Shown: piece by piece, positions 37,301 to 49,300 of the stretch
How positions within the stretch are numbered: position 1 is the first letter of the stretch
Layout: every line of letters begins with the position of its first letter
NCBI GenBank assembly: GCA_013398275.1
Contig: VZSE01004866.1
Coordinates: forward strand, 1,510,862-1,574,861
DNA length: 64,000 nt
Reading direction: 5' to 3'
Origin: Promerops cafer
Taxonomy: Eukaryota; Chordata; Aves; Passeriformes; Nectariniidae
The notes under the pieces: model-generated
Told to the model about the DNA's origin: nothing
Seen by the model: the letters and a program-made list of their open reading frames with translations, nothing else
The model's database searches: none
Program-made: the position numbers and the translations under genes

Positions 37301-40300
37301 ACGGGGCACATGTCAGAACCATGGAGCTGCTACGGCTGGAAACGACCGCTGTGGCCTTCGAGCTCAACCATGAGCCCAGCACCTCTGGGTTCAGCACCAA
37401 ATCAGGTCCCTAGGCAGCACATCTACACATCCTTTAAATCCTTCCAGGGATGGTGACTCAGCCAGTTCCCAGAGCAGCCTGTTCCGACACTGACAACCTT
37501 TCTGTGAAGAAATCTTCCCTAATATCCAACCTAAACCTCCTCTAGACCAACCTGAGGCCGTTTCCTCTCATCCTTTTACTTTTTACCTGGGAGAAGAGAC
37601 TGACCCCCACCTCACTACAACCCCTCTTCAGGCAATTGTAGAAAAGGAGAGGATCCCCCTGAGCCTCCTGTTCTCCAGGCATGGGTCCAGAGGAGTGGAG
37701 CTGTTTAACCTGAAGCTGTGGAGGTGGGAGAGCAGCCAGAGTGCTGGTTGGCACACCTGTCACTTGTGGGTCTCCTCCTCTTCCAAGCACCTTGTTTTCA
37801 TCATTCTGGCTTTCTCCTGAGACAGCCATTGTCCCATCCTGAGGACCTCTGACCTTAGCCACTGGAGATGAGAGGGAGTGGGGAGGTACAAGGAAAACAG
37901 ATGAGAAGTGAGAAACCACCAGGGCAGGAGGCAGGGGACAATTACAGTATTTATTCTGGAGCCCAGAACAGATTTTGTGGCACCTCTCTGAGCTGTAGCA
38001 TTGAGTAAGACTGATTGTCAGACTAACAGAAAAAGCGTGTTCACATAGAGATGCTATACCTTTCCCCTCTTCCTTGCAGCTCCAAACTCCACAATGTACC
38101 ACGGTATTTGCTAAGTAAAAGGCAAAAAAGGGGAAAAGTTATTGACCTATGACCTTCACACCGACCCCGGCTCGATGGGACTTGAGCAAATTTGTTCACC
38201 TGCTGTGGATGTTTCTCATGCTGGTTTCCTGGTGAAACCTGTGCACACACAGAGGCAGAGCCTCTCCAGCTGCTGCTGCTCCTGTGCTCCTGGGATTGCA
38301 CTGAGTGACCTGGCAGCGGGCTGGGGTCTTCTCCCTGCCCCAGTGGGGTGGTCCCTCATCCTGCTGTGGCTAGCACTGGCAGGTGCTGACATAGAGCATG
38401 ACCACAGGACTGTGCTGCCACTTGTGGGAAAGCCCAGGCTGCAGGAATCTCACTGGCAGGACCTGAGATGGTTGTGTCCAAGTGGTGTCAAAACAAAAAA
38501 ATGCAGAACTAGCATCTACATCATGCTCACTCACAAGACCAGAAATTCCTGCTCTTTCTGAAGCCAGTTGTCATCACTGAATCATGTGAGCTCTGCTGAA
38601 TTCCTGCCAGTGGCTCTAGAATTTCCACATAATTATTATTTTAGCAACACTGGCCTTCAGCTCCTTTTAACATGGGAAATGGGATCAGGAACAGACACTT
38701 ATGTGGGGAAAGTAAGTTTATATTGAAAATAAAATACACAGGTATCTCCTTATACTGCTGAAATGATTTATGCATGATTTAATCTGAAGGCAAAGTTTTC
38801 TTCAGAATACTTGTACAGACATCTTTAAAGTGTGGGGGTGTGAATACATAGAAGTCAAAACTTGAACAAAACCCCGCTGCTCTTAGTCACAGCTAGGCTT
38901 TTAGCAAGACTTAATGACACTAATGGTTGATCCCCTATAACATTTCTAGACACCACCTCTCCCTCCACACAGTCACGATGTTTGAGGATGCTGGCTGACA
39001 GCTACCATGGTCCCCTCTGGGCTGCTGATTCCATGTGAGAGCCAACCCCTCCTGAAGCCTGGGCCAAATGCTGGATGAATGTCGTGTGTTGTTGTCTGAT
39101 GCAGGGCTGAGGGTGGAGGTACCAGGCAGAGGTCACCTATCAGGTTGTGAGCATGGTGTTTGAGGCTGGTGGGCCACGTCCTGGTCTCTTTGCTGGGCTT
39201 TTATGATCCAGGGTTTTTATGATTGTTGAATCTTGTTTGGACAGAATCACCCTCCCAGTTGGATGCAGCTGTCACAGATCAGTGGCATTTAGGCACTTGG
39301 GGTTACTTTGTCCATTTCAGAAATAGAACTGAAATTTCAATCCCTTATCTTATACTCTTGTAACTCCACTGATATAATTGACACCAAATTCTTAGGGTTA
39401 TAATAGGATACATTTACCTAGGAGATAATATGAGATTAAGGCACAGATTTAAGTCAAGGTTGTTAAATTAACTGTCAATCTTTTGTAACATAAAAGTACC
39501 ATGTTTGGTTAAAACTCTACTTACAGAAGAATCAGATGTGATGTTAGTTATAATAGTCCTCATACTTCTAAAGAAAAGACAGAGTCAATCTAAGGGGGAT
39601 GGGTACTCTGTTTAAAGAGGATGGGATGATATTTTCGCAAATGTTTTGGAAAGATTGTGGCAGAAAAGATAAAACCCTCAATTGTTCAGACATGAACCTC
39701 TGTCCCATGGCTTTCAACAGAGTTGGGCTTGCTTCAAGGAAAGCTTCTAACTGTGGTAGGATGTTGGCCAAAGCACTTGGAGAGTAGTACATCCTTAAAC
39801 CATGGGAACTGAGCTGTAAACTGAGTGTATGGTCCCATGGTAAAGCTATGGGGGCATCACAAACCCAGATTACCTCATTGATAAGTGTTTTCATCCTTTT
39901 CCAGGCAATCTAGAAAAAAATCGATCCTTTAGATGACAGCTGTAGAGATTTCCTGACCTATTCCACCTTCTTACCCCAGCTGTAGTTTAATGCCATCATC
40001 CCCCAGATTTGAGCTTATTTCTTCTTCCTTTGCTGACCAGACCGTGAGAGATGATCTCCATATGTCTCCAGATCACCCTGGTGCACAGGAAATATCTGTT
40101 CAGCAGCAGCCCTGTCACACATGCAGCTCACTAAGCCTTCAGCCAATTCGGCAACTGCTGGCCCACTTTGTTGTCGTCATCTTTGTTGCATTTTGTTCTC
40201 CCAGTGGGTAATTTTTCGCTTGCAACTTGGAAAAGATCTCAACTGAGGCCAGAAAAAGGCATTTAGTAGGTTTTGTTTAGGGAATTATGTTTATATTCAG

Positions 40301-43300
40301 GATTTTCAACTCCTGAAGGACTCCTCGGAGCAGCACTTACCAGCCAGAGACACAACTGGGGTGACACCAGAGTCACTAGAGGAACCAAGGCAGTGGTGGG
40401 GACTGACAGATACAAATACTCTTCATCAGTTCTTTTAGGCACCACCTACTACTGCAGACATGTTTAAGTTGCATCTGAACAGCTAGAAACAAGGGAGGAT
40501 TTCTGATGCCCACTAAGGCTGTCTTTGTGCCCTTGGCGTGTGACAGGTCTTGGCGCGCATCTGCACAGATTTTGACCTGTGGACCTTACATCACCCATGG
40601 AAATGCTTCAGCACCTTCTCACTGGCTCCAGAGCAGTCCTGAGAGAGAAAAAATCCTGAAAGAGCTGATTGTCATTGCTGTGGGAACTCCTTCAGTAATT
40701 CAATAAAAATGGATGTTTAACTGAATGCCAGGCAGCAGGTGGGTTAGAAGGAAGGGTGATTGGCAATGGACACTGGCTGGCATCTTCCTGCTGTGATCTT
40801 GCTCTGCAAAATAAAGGCAGATGAGGCTTTAATCTCTTTCAGGCGCTTTCAGGCTTCTTCAAGTGAGGGAGCAGGGTTAAAGGAGGGCTGCACAGAGCTC
40901 TTGGGCACTGCTTCTGACTGCTTCAAACACATCCCTCCCCCAGGCAGTTACTGCAATTGCTGGAGGGTTAATAACGTCTATTCAGTCCTCTACTCACAAA
41001 ACCTTTGATGTGTCCAGAAAATGGAGTTAACCACGTGTCTGCTTTTTGCAAGCACTCCTCTCTCCTCCAGTTTTCCTGGAATTTCTTCTCCGTGGCTGGG
41101 AATCTCCACTTCTGCCCCTGCATGTATGCCTTGGGTGTGTAGCTGCCTTCTCTTCTGGGCTTTCTGCTCAACCATTCTCTGCCTGCCCAAGCTACTCAGC
41201 TCTCTCATTCCTCTGCCACTAGTCCCCTTACATCTCCACTCCTCGCACACCCTCCTCCTGATGATTCTGATCCATTTAAGTGTTATATAATGGATCTTGT
41301 CCTGCCCTTGTCCTTTTGCTGTAGCTAGGAGCTGGCTCTGGAAGCAGGTTGTGCTTTGCCATTTGAAGGTGCTTTTCCAGTGTTTGTATCTTGCTACTGA
41401 TACTAAGTTTTGTCTCTTTAGTGACAGAGGCAGAATATCACTGAAAGACCGACTTGATGAACCATGTAAAACAGCCAGGACAGTAATAGTAATGTGATAA
41501 GGAACTGAAATGCTTTGTTTGGAAAAGTGGAGGCTTTGACTCTAAACAGAATAAAATGAATACATATGTTCTACTAGTTTAAAAAAGTATTGTAAAAAGC
41601 CCAGAAAGCTGGGAGGGGGTATGCTGGTCTTTACAATATAAATTATCTCATCTATTTTGATCTCTACTGACCAGCACACCCCCTACCAATCTGCCTCACT
41701 GAATGACTTAGATATTTCAGATTCAAGACTTGCCCTCGGGCTTATTCCAGATCATCAATCACATGCGTCTCCTGTTGGCTTTGCTCTTGAAAAAGCTAGT
41801 CCATGGTACTAGAATTAGCTGTTGAGCTCTGTTGTCTGGGTTAGGGTTAATCACAGCAGCTTGCTTCCTTTGGTGCTGAATCATCAAGGGGAAAAAATGT
41901 AAGCTTGGCAGTAAAATATGTATGTGCTGCATTGTAGATTTTCAAGCTTGCCTTTGCAAATTAAAACCAGAAGCGTATTTCATAGAGAGAGCTCAGAAAG
42001 CTTGAAATGGCTTTTCTCCTCTTCAATAAGTTTTTTTATCCATAATCTTAAATAGAAGCTGTGCTACTGAAAGGACTTTTGTAGCTCTGGTGGAATAGTT
42101 AGAGTATGAAAATAAACATAAAAAATTGAAAAGGCTGTTCTGGGTCAGGAAGAAAAAGGTCCCTCTGTACCAACCTGTCGGTGGATGGGACTTTGAGACA
42201 AGGTGACACTCTCTTCCTTTGAGCCCAGGGAAGCCTTTACACAAAAAAAATGAAAACTTTTAGATTCTTTCAAGCACAGAAGAAGCAGCAATTGAAGCCT
42301 GCCAAGTCAATTGGGAGACCTGAGAAACTCTTTGTATATCAGCCCCTGTCATTTCTCTTACGAAAATGAGGAAGGGAGTGGTGGAACTCTTCTGGCATTG
42401 CCAGAGCTTAGAGAAAATGAGCTGTCATGGGCAGGGATGGGGGTTTTCTGATGATTTCTATGTGCAGAGACCCAGGCCAGTGGGTGCAAGGTTGCAGGAA
42501 CAGACCATACAGCTGCAGCCTGGGAGCTGGCCTTGGAGAGCTTCCTGCTGCTGGCTCTCCAGGCAGGCAGGCTCTGGCCCAGCTACGTGTATCCACACTT
42601 ATTTATATAAGCACACATCCTGCAGAATTATCCTTGGCTCCTGCAGAGCTGCACCCTCCAAAACGTATGTAAGCACTGGTGTCAGGAAACATTGGGAAAG
42701 TCAAAACACCACATCAGCACACATACATGTTTAAGGCTGGCTATAAAGTAAGGTTTGGTATAAACCAGAAATTTCTCTCTTGATTTTATGTATACTGACT
42801 CCCGATAACCTGAAATCTCAAGCTGTTTCACTCCTGGGTGTTTACAAGACAGAGCTGTGGCTGATTATGGGTAATACAGCAGCATGCATGATGGGGAAAG
42901 GTGGCCAGAAGAAGTTGCATGGATATCTCTAATAAGGAAGGACAGAGAGAAAATATCATGGTATGCTGCAAAAGTGTGAGGCTTAAATCTAACTTCAGCT
43001 TAGATCTAGAATTAGGTTTAGATCCAGGTTTAGGACCCAGCAGCAAGGAGCCACTTTTGCTTATCAGTGAGTGAGTCTTGGTAACTTTGGGTTTGTAAGG
43101 GGCATCCTGGATCACAAGCAGTGGAAAAGCTTTATCCACTAAGCAGGGATGTTGCAGAATTACCTCTGCTTATTACATACTAAGATGAATAATTTCAGTT
43201 GCCATAGAAAAGATTTATATGGATTTGGTACCTCATCTAAAAAATAGGTTTATCCTCTTCAGTCAGCATCTTTGTTAATGAGCTGACTGAAGCCATATTG

Positions 43301-46300
43301 CTTAATAGATTTCCTCTCCCTATATAGATATGGTAGAAATATCAAAGTGTGGATGACATGTAGCACAGTCTGAAACCAGAGCTGTCTTTCCCTCTCCTGT
43401 GCTAACATCTCCTCCTGCTCACAAAAGGAGCCAGTCCTCAGGTGAACCCTGGGACAGCATTTCAGTGGAATTTCACATCTCTTCCATCAGCTATCCATTG
43501 CTTCACGATGCCTCTTCTTCTGGCCAGCTGGGCAGAAAGAGGCATCTGCTAAAGGCAGCAAGTCTGCTGCTGCTCGGGGAGCTGGAGCAGGGAGAAGCAG
43601 CTCCACGTCCAGACCCCGCCTGCTGCATTTTCCCTTTGGTTTCTGCTGCATTTTCCCTTTGGTTTCCTCTGCTTGTTCCAGCGTGTTGCCAGAACACTCC
43701 CTTCTTGCTCCAGCTGAATAAGCAGAATTCTGAGATGCCATTGAGAACGTTGAAGTGCCTGACAACAAGGCCTGTGCTCTATCTCAAACTGACTCATGGC
43801 TAAGAGCACTCCTGCACAGCAAAAGTGGCTGGGGAGACTGTGTGTGCCTCAGTTTCATTATTTGATCATTACACGTCAGAGACAGAAACTAAAAGGACAT
43901 TTGTAGCTTGGTCCTGGAGCCAGCAGAGGGGGAAATGCCTCTTACCTTGAAGAAATATGAGCAGTTGTAGATAGACCATTCATACTCCCCAAATGCTCCA
44001 CAAAGAACGGTGCCCAGAACATGGAAGCCTCTAGTCTAAAATAATAGCTACAATACATTAATTTTCTGCTCAGGAGAGCGAAGAAAAGGTGTCAAATATT
44101 TCTTATCCACCCTTCAAGGTAACAAAGGGAATTCATTGCGAATGACCCTGAATGGTGACCCCTGGTGATAAACAGAGATAGTGTCACTCTCCGCTTTGGG
44201 ACGTGGCTAAACTCAAGCCAATCCTCCCCACACTACATTTTCCCCTCTGTAAGGAACATTTGACTGACTCCAGACTTATGTCCAAGGTCTCTCAAATGTG
44301 AGTGTGATGATGTCAGTATATAAGACTATCCAGATTCAGGGGGTAGTAACATCCAATTTTATCAGCAGGATTAATTGCTGGAGCTCTTACTAACAAGAGA
44401 TCATTTCTTTCTCTCTCCCAGCTGGCATTGTACAAAATTCTATTCCTTGATTATCCCCAGATGTAGCACTGCATGCAGTATCTGGCTGAGATGAAGCTTT
44501 TTTAGAAATGCCTTGACCTTAATAACTAACTCACAGAGGGGATTGTGCCTAGCTAGGGGAAACACTGAAATCCTATAATGGAAGGCATTGTTGATGAACC
44601 AGGTATTATTTAATGCAATTATCATAATGTACTGAGCCAGGAAAGGAGTTTGTATGGATATAATTTTTTTCTAGCTTGCTGCTTAACAGAACTTGTTGGT
44701 GTTGGGGATGGGCGGTTTCTGCTAGTTCTGATGCCTCATTTATTTTATGAGGTAATGTGGCTCAATTACAGTCCATAATATAGAACCAGACTGATTTCCA
44801 ATTAAATGTCCCCCTCCAAGATAAAATCCCAGTGTTAACTTGGTTCTCATTACAATGACTTTATTTTGGCTAAAGATTGATCAACTCATTAGCAACACAA
44901 AAGCAGATGATTATGTTTAAACAAATATGCCAGGAGTAGAAGTTTAAAGTCTCTTTAGCAGGAAAAAAAGAAAACATAATGAATTTGGTCTTGTGAGGAC
45001 AAATGTTCAATTTACTGAGCAAGAAGCTGGATGTCTGTCCCCTCAGCGAGAGCAAGAAAAAATAGCAGCAGAACAAATTCCCTACATCACAAGAAAGATG
45101 AGCCTGGTGGTGTTCAGTCTTGCACAGAGTGATTTAGCTCCTATGAGGCACTGGTGAAACCAACTCCAATACCTTGGCAGAAATATATTTCTTTAGCTGC
45201 CAGTATTGGAGAAGGACAATACAGAATCATTGGTTATTGGAGCAAAAAAAGCATGTCCTGGGTCTTCAAACTATGTTCCTTCAAAATCAAGAGAGAATCA
45301 TTTATTTGACCTAGTAAACAGAAAGCAGAGGAGATCTGTTTTCTCTTTGCAAACGCAGTGTGAAGGAATGCACCCGGGAATGCAGAGAGCTACTTAAGCT
45401 AAAGGACAATGCTGGCACAACAACAATGGATATAAACTGGCCACAAATACTCTTAAACAGGAAATTAAAAGGCAATTTCTGGCCATTAGAAGAGTGATCT
45501 CTTGGAAAAGCTTTCCTGTGAGAGTAGTTGGGGAGCGAAAAAATTTGTTTTAAGATATTATTAAAAGTATGATAAAACACAACTGCTAGAGATACAATGA
45601 AGTAGGATGAGGAAGAAATAAAGCCCCCTTGTATCTACCAAAGGCTGAATTGCTTTACAGGAAAGGTATCCACAGCATTATGTGGGACAAAAAGATCTCT
45701 TAGGGGAGATTGATGAAACACCGTGATATGTACAGAAGGGCTCATATGGACTTTTAGACTAACCAGATAAAAAAAGACCTGGGTTTCAATTAGTGAAATG
45801 TCCTAGGCACTTAACTGTGTGTGGATGAGGGGGAATGGTGTTTCTCAGCTCAGCCTTATCTATGATTCTGTATTATGTGCCTGCTGGGAATATGTGCTTG
45901 TTGCTGCTATGGCTGCACCTCAGGACACAGAGCTGCAGCAGAAACCAGATCAGACAATTCCTAACACAAAGGAGGAACCATGTATACTCACCCTGTAATG
46001 ATTTTTCTTTTCCTCTTTACAGGTCAATGCCAAACTGTACAGAAAGGTATGAAGAGTCTTTCCTTGCTGTTCTTGGAGAACCTCAAAACCATAAGTATTT
46101 CTTCATGATTTCCTGACAAGTATACTCATGTTGGTGCTACAGTGGGTTTTCTTACAAGAGAAATGTGCTCTTTCACACAGTGTAGTATTTTGCTGCTGTG
46201 ACAACAGTATTTGTTACCAGCCAGAATCATTACCAAGAGAAGGACACTCAAATGTAGACTCATTACTATAACAGCCAGTAATTTTATGAAGAGATGCCTT

Positions 46301-49300
46301 TCTATTACTCTTTTTCACTTCTAAGTGGGTTGAAGGTGTTACCAACACTTATCTTTCCTAAGACCTCCTAACCTGATTTCTTAAAATGTATTGGGTTTAT
46401 GAGAATATACATATAATCATATTATGGGTCTGCTTGCCTGGGAGTTAGGCACCAGAATGACTTTTCATCTCTTTGGGCAATTTCAATCAAACTTCATGGA
46501 GGGTCTGTAGTTTCAGGGATATTAAACTCTACAGATTCTGTGGGGCCAAGTAGAGAAAAGAGATAATTCGATGGTATGTTCCCCACTAAAGAAGAAAACC
46601 TATAGGATCTCACACCTACTCAGGGAATCCGTACGACAATTCACATACAGGGGAAAGAGTGATATTACAAATACACTTTTATTCAGGAATCTGAGTTTTT
46701 CTCACCAGCAAATCCCCACCTTTCTCTTAAGAACTCTCTGGTCAAATTCCTAAGCTCAAATTATATCTCCAGAACCAAGCATGCTTCTCATCATCTTTCT
46801 ATAAGTGGTTTTAAACATGCAACTCAGTTAGCAAACTGTTCCCAGCCTACCTGACAACTAAAGAAATAAGTTCATTGGACATGGTATTTGATATGTTCTC
46901 TTTGTCTATTCAGAATGTCAGTGAAGAAAGTTATTTTTCCTATGTTGATCTCCTTTTCATAGCAAAATGCGTGGATATTGCCCTGAGTTCTTGTACTGAT
47001 GTTGCCTATACTCAAATGGTGTATCCTAACTTTCTGGATCAGAAGTCTCGAGAGGTGATTGAGTACAGCTCCGAGTACCTGCTCATCAGCGTGCTGCACA
47101 ACTTGCTCCAGGGGGAATGCAACCCCGACCTCAGGCTCCTGGGCTGCTCAGTGCTGGCCCCGCAGTGTGAAAAGGACAAAGTCATAAAGCCCTGCAGGCA
47201 CGTCTGTGAAAACCTCAAGAAAAATTGCCTCCCTGCCTTTGATGCAATAGACATGGCCTGGCCCTACTTCTTGGACTGTGACCGCTTCTTCGCGGGGCAG
47301 GAGGAGGGGTGCTTTGACCCGCTGGCAAAGCTGCGAGGTGAGGAAGGAAGGGAGCTCTGCTGGCACTCCTCGTCTGCGTGGGGAGGTCTCATCTCACTCA
47401 GCTTGACTATCATGGCATAAAACCTCTTTTCTTGTCATCTCAGCCTGTTGTCTTTGTAGAGACCTGTAACGTGTCACTAATTTTGTTCCACCTGTTTTAA
47501 AGACTTAATCAAACTGTACTCAATAACTATCTATTTCTCTCCCTCATTTAAAAAGAGCAGCTCAGAGCAAGATACTTGGATGCATTTAGATAAGCCCTGT
47601 CCTGTTTTATAGCTGTGTATATATTTGAAATATTTTATTTAAAAACTGAAACTTTAGTGCACTTATAAATCTGTGACTGCCTGTCAAGCTTAACAGCTCA
47701 TTAAAATATTCTCATTAATGATTGTCACAGATTTTTGTTTGGATGAAGATCCAGATAGCTGAAGATGGATGAATCTCATGAAAAATATTAATCACCAAAT
47801 TTAAAGTGAAAAATCTGTAGAATTTGTTACTGGAATGCGTTAGCACGCCAAAGGTCAAATTTAACTGGAGACCTCACAAATATTTGTTAGTGTGTGTATG
47901 CATTAGTAGGATTTTGCAAACAAAACATGCCACAATAAAGTGTAGGATGTATTACATACGTTTAAGATTTTGATTGCAGCTTTATTTTCTATAATTCTTC
48001 TACTTATAAAGATAATTTGAAAAAAGTGCAGGTTTTCATGCAATCCTCTGAGCACTATGGTTTTAAAGCATGTGTTATGATTTTTCATTGCAGGAGAAGT
48101 AGATGCTGAGGAAGATTTGCCTTCAGACTTGCCAGCAACTTTTATTCAGTTCAAACACCATTCATATTCCCAAATGGTGAGCACGCTGAAGAAGACTGCT
48201 TCAAAGTGCTCCCACATTGCAACAACTTACAGCATAGGTCGCAGTTTTGAAGGGAAGGATCTTTTTGTGATTGAGTTTTCAACCAAGCCCGGACACCACG
48301 AACTGCGTGAGTTGTATCAGTGCTGATCAGGTTGCTCTAGGGGAGACCAGATTATCCGAGTGAAAATGCCCTTTTGTTGGGACATCACTTGACTGTAAAA
48401 AGCATTGACTCCAAAACACTTCTCCCCCTGTTGTGTTCCTGAGTTACAGTGATAGCTAATGATTCCTTGTAGCAATTACACCCCAGCAGCAATTTCTTAC
48501 TGCTATGAGCTCTGTGCATGACCATGCTTGGTAATGTTCTTCCTTGTATCACTGTGTATTTGGTGGCAGTGATATCACTGTTATTGATTTGTGCCCAATG
48601 TACAAATTTGGGATACACTTCTGTTACTGACTTGCCCTCCCTATCATCTGCCACTTCCTCACTCTCCTTCACATCCTAAAGTACACAAGTCTTCTGAGAA
48701 GGCCTCAGATATAGAAGGACATTGATACTAAAAAAAGGATGATTCAGCACAGAAAACAATCCTCCTGACCAGAGATTCATGTCAGTGCTATACCTGTCAG
48801 AGTAACAGGTGGATAATACCAGGAATTTATGTTATCATAGCCCCTAAATAGATGCTATTATACTATATATAGGTGCTAATATATGCATTAAGATGTGAGT
48901 CCTCACAAATTTTCTTCAGAGGGGAACAGTACAAATGTCTATTTTGTAGTTTCATCACTAAGACAGCAAGGGCCAGATTTTTAAGTGTTTTAAATTGTTC
49001 ACAAAGCAGATAACTTTCTAGTTATCGAAGTAATTTGTTTTTCTGTTACCAGCTCCCAGGTCAAAAATTATACTTGTTGCTATGGCCATTACTGAGAGCC
49101 TCAAATTGCTTCTCATCAGAAGAGGCCCAGCATCAGCAGAGCCTCAGCAGCACGGCAGAACTGAGCTACATGTGACCAAATACTTTATTGAGATTATGAT
49201 CTCAGGTCAGGCTGCTGTGTCCTCTGTGTGCTGTGCTGCAGGGGACTCAGAGAGGACAGCAAAGACTGGTCGCTTTGTTTACTCTCAGCTGTGCTGCCTT

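Larger units (their letters stand above)
34312..46022 (+). other. CPZ: CPZ intron 1 (11.7 kb)
   Basis: Bounded by GTAAGG and TTTACAG. Contains two CR1 fragments flanking a CpG-rich block (36772-37685), an inverted repeat (41611-41687) and a 23-base tandem duplication (43621-43666). The rest is unremarkable, and its open frames have no recognisable domain. Length and content are typical of a regulatory first intron. Confidence 0.8.

Noticed and set aside
36893..37456. Coding gene in the intronic CpG block (frames on both strands)
   Set aside because: Overlapping Arg/Pro/Gly-rich frames on both strands are a composition effect, and their ends lie in CR1 sequence.
37542..38102. 186-codon minus-strand open frame near the second CR1
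   Set aside because: It partly overlaps CR1 tail sequence and shows no reverse-transcriptase or other domain.
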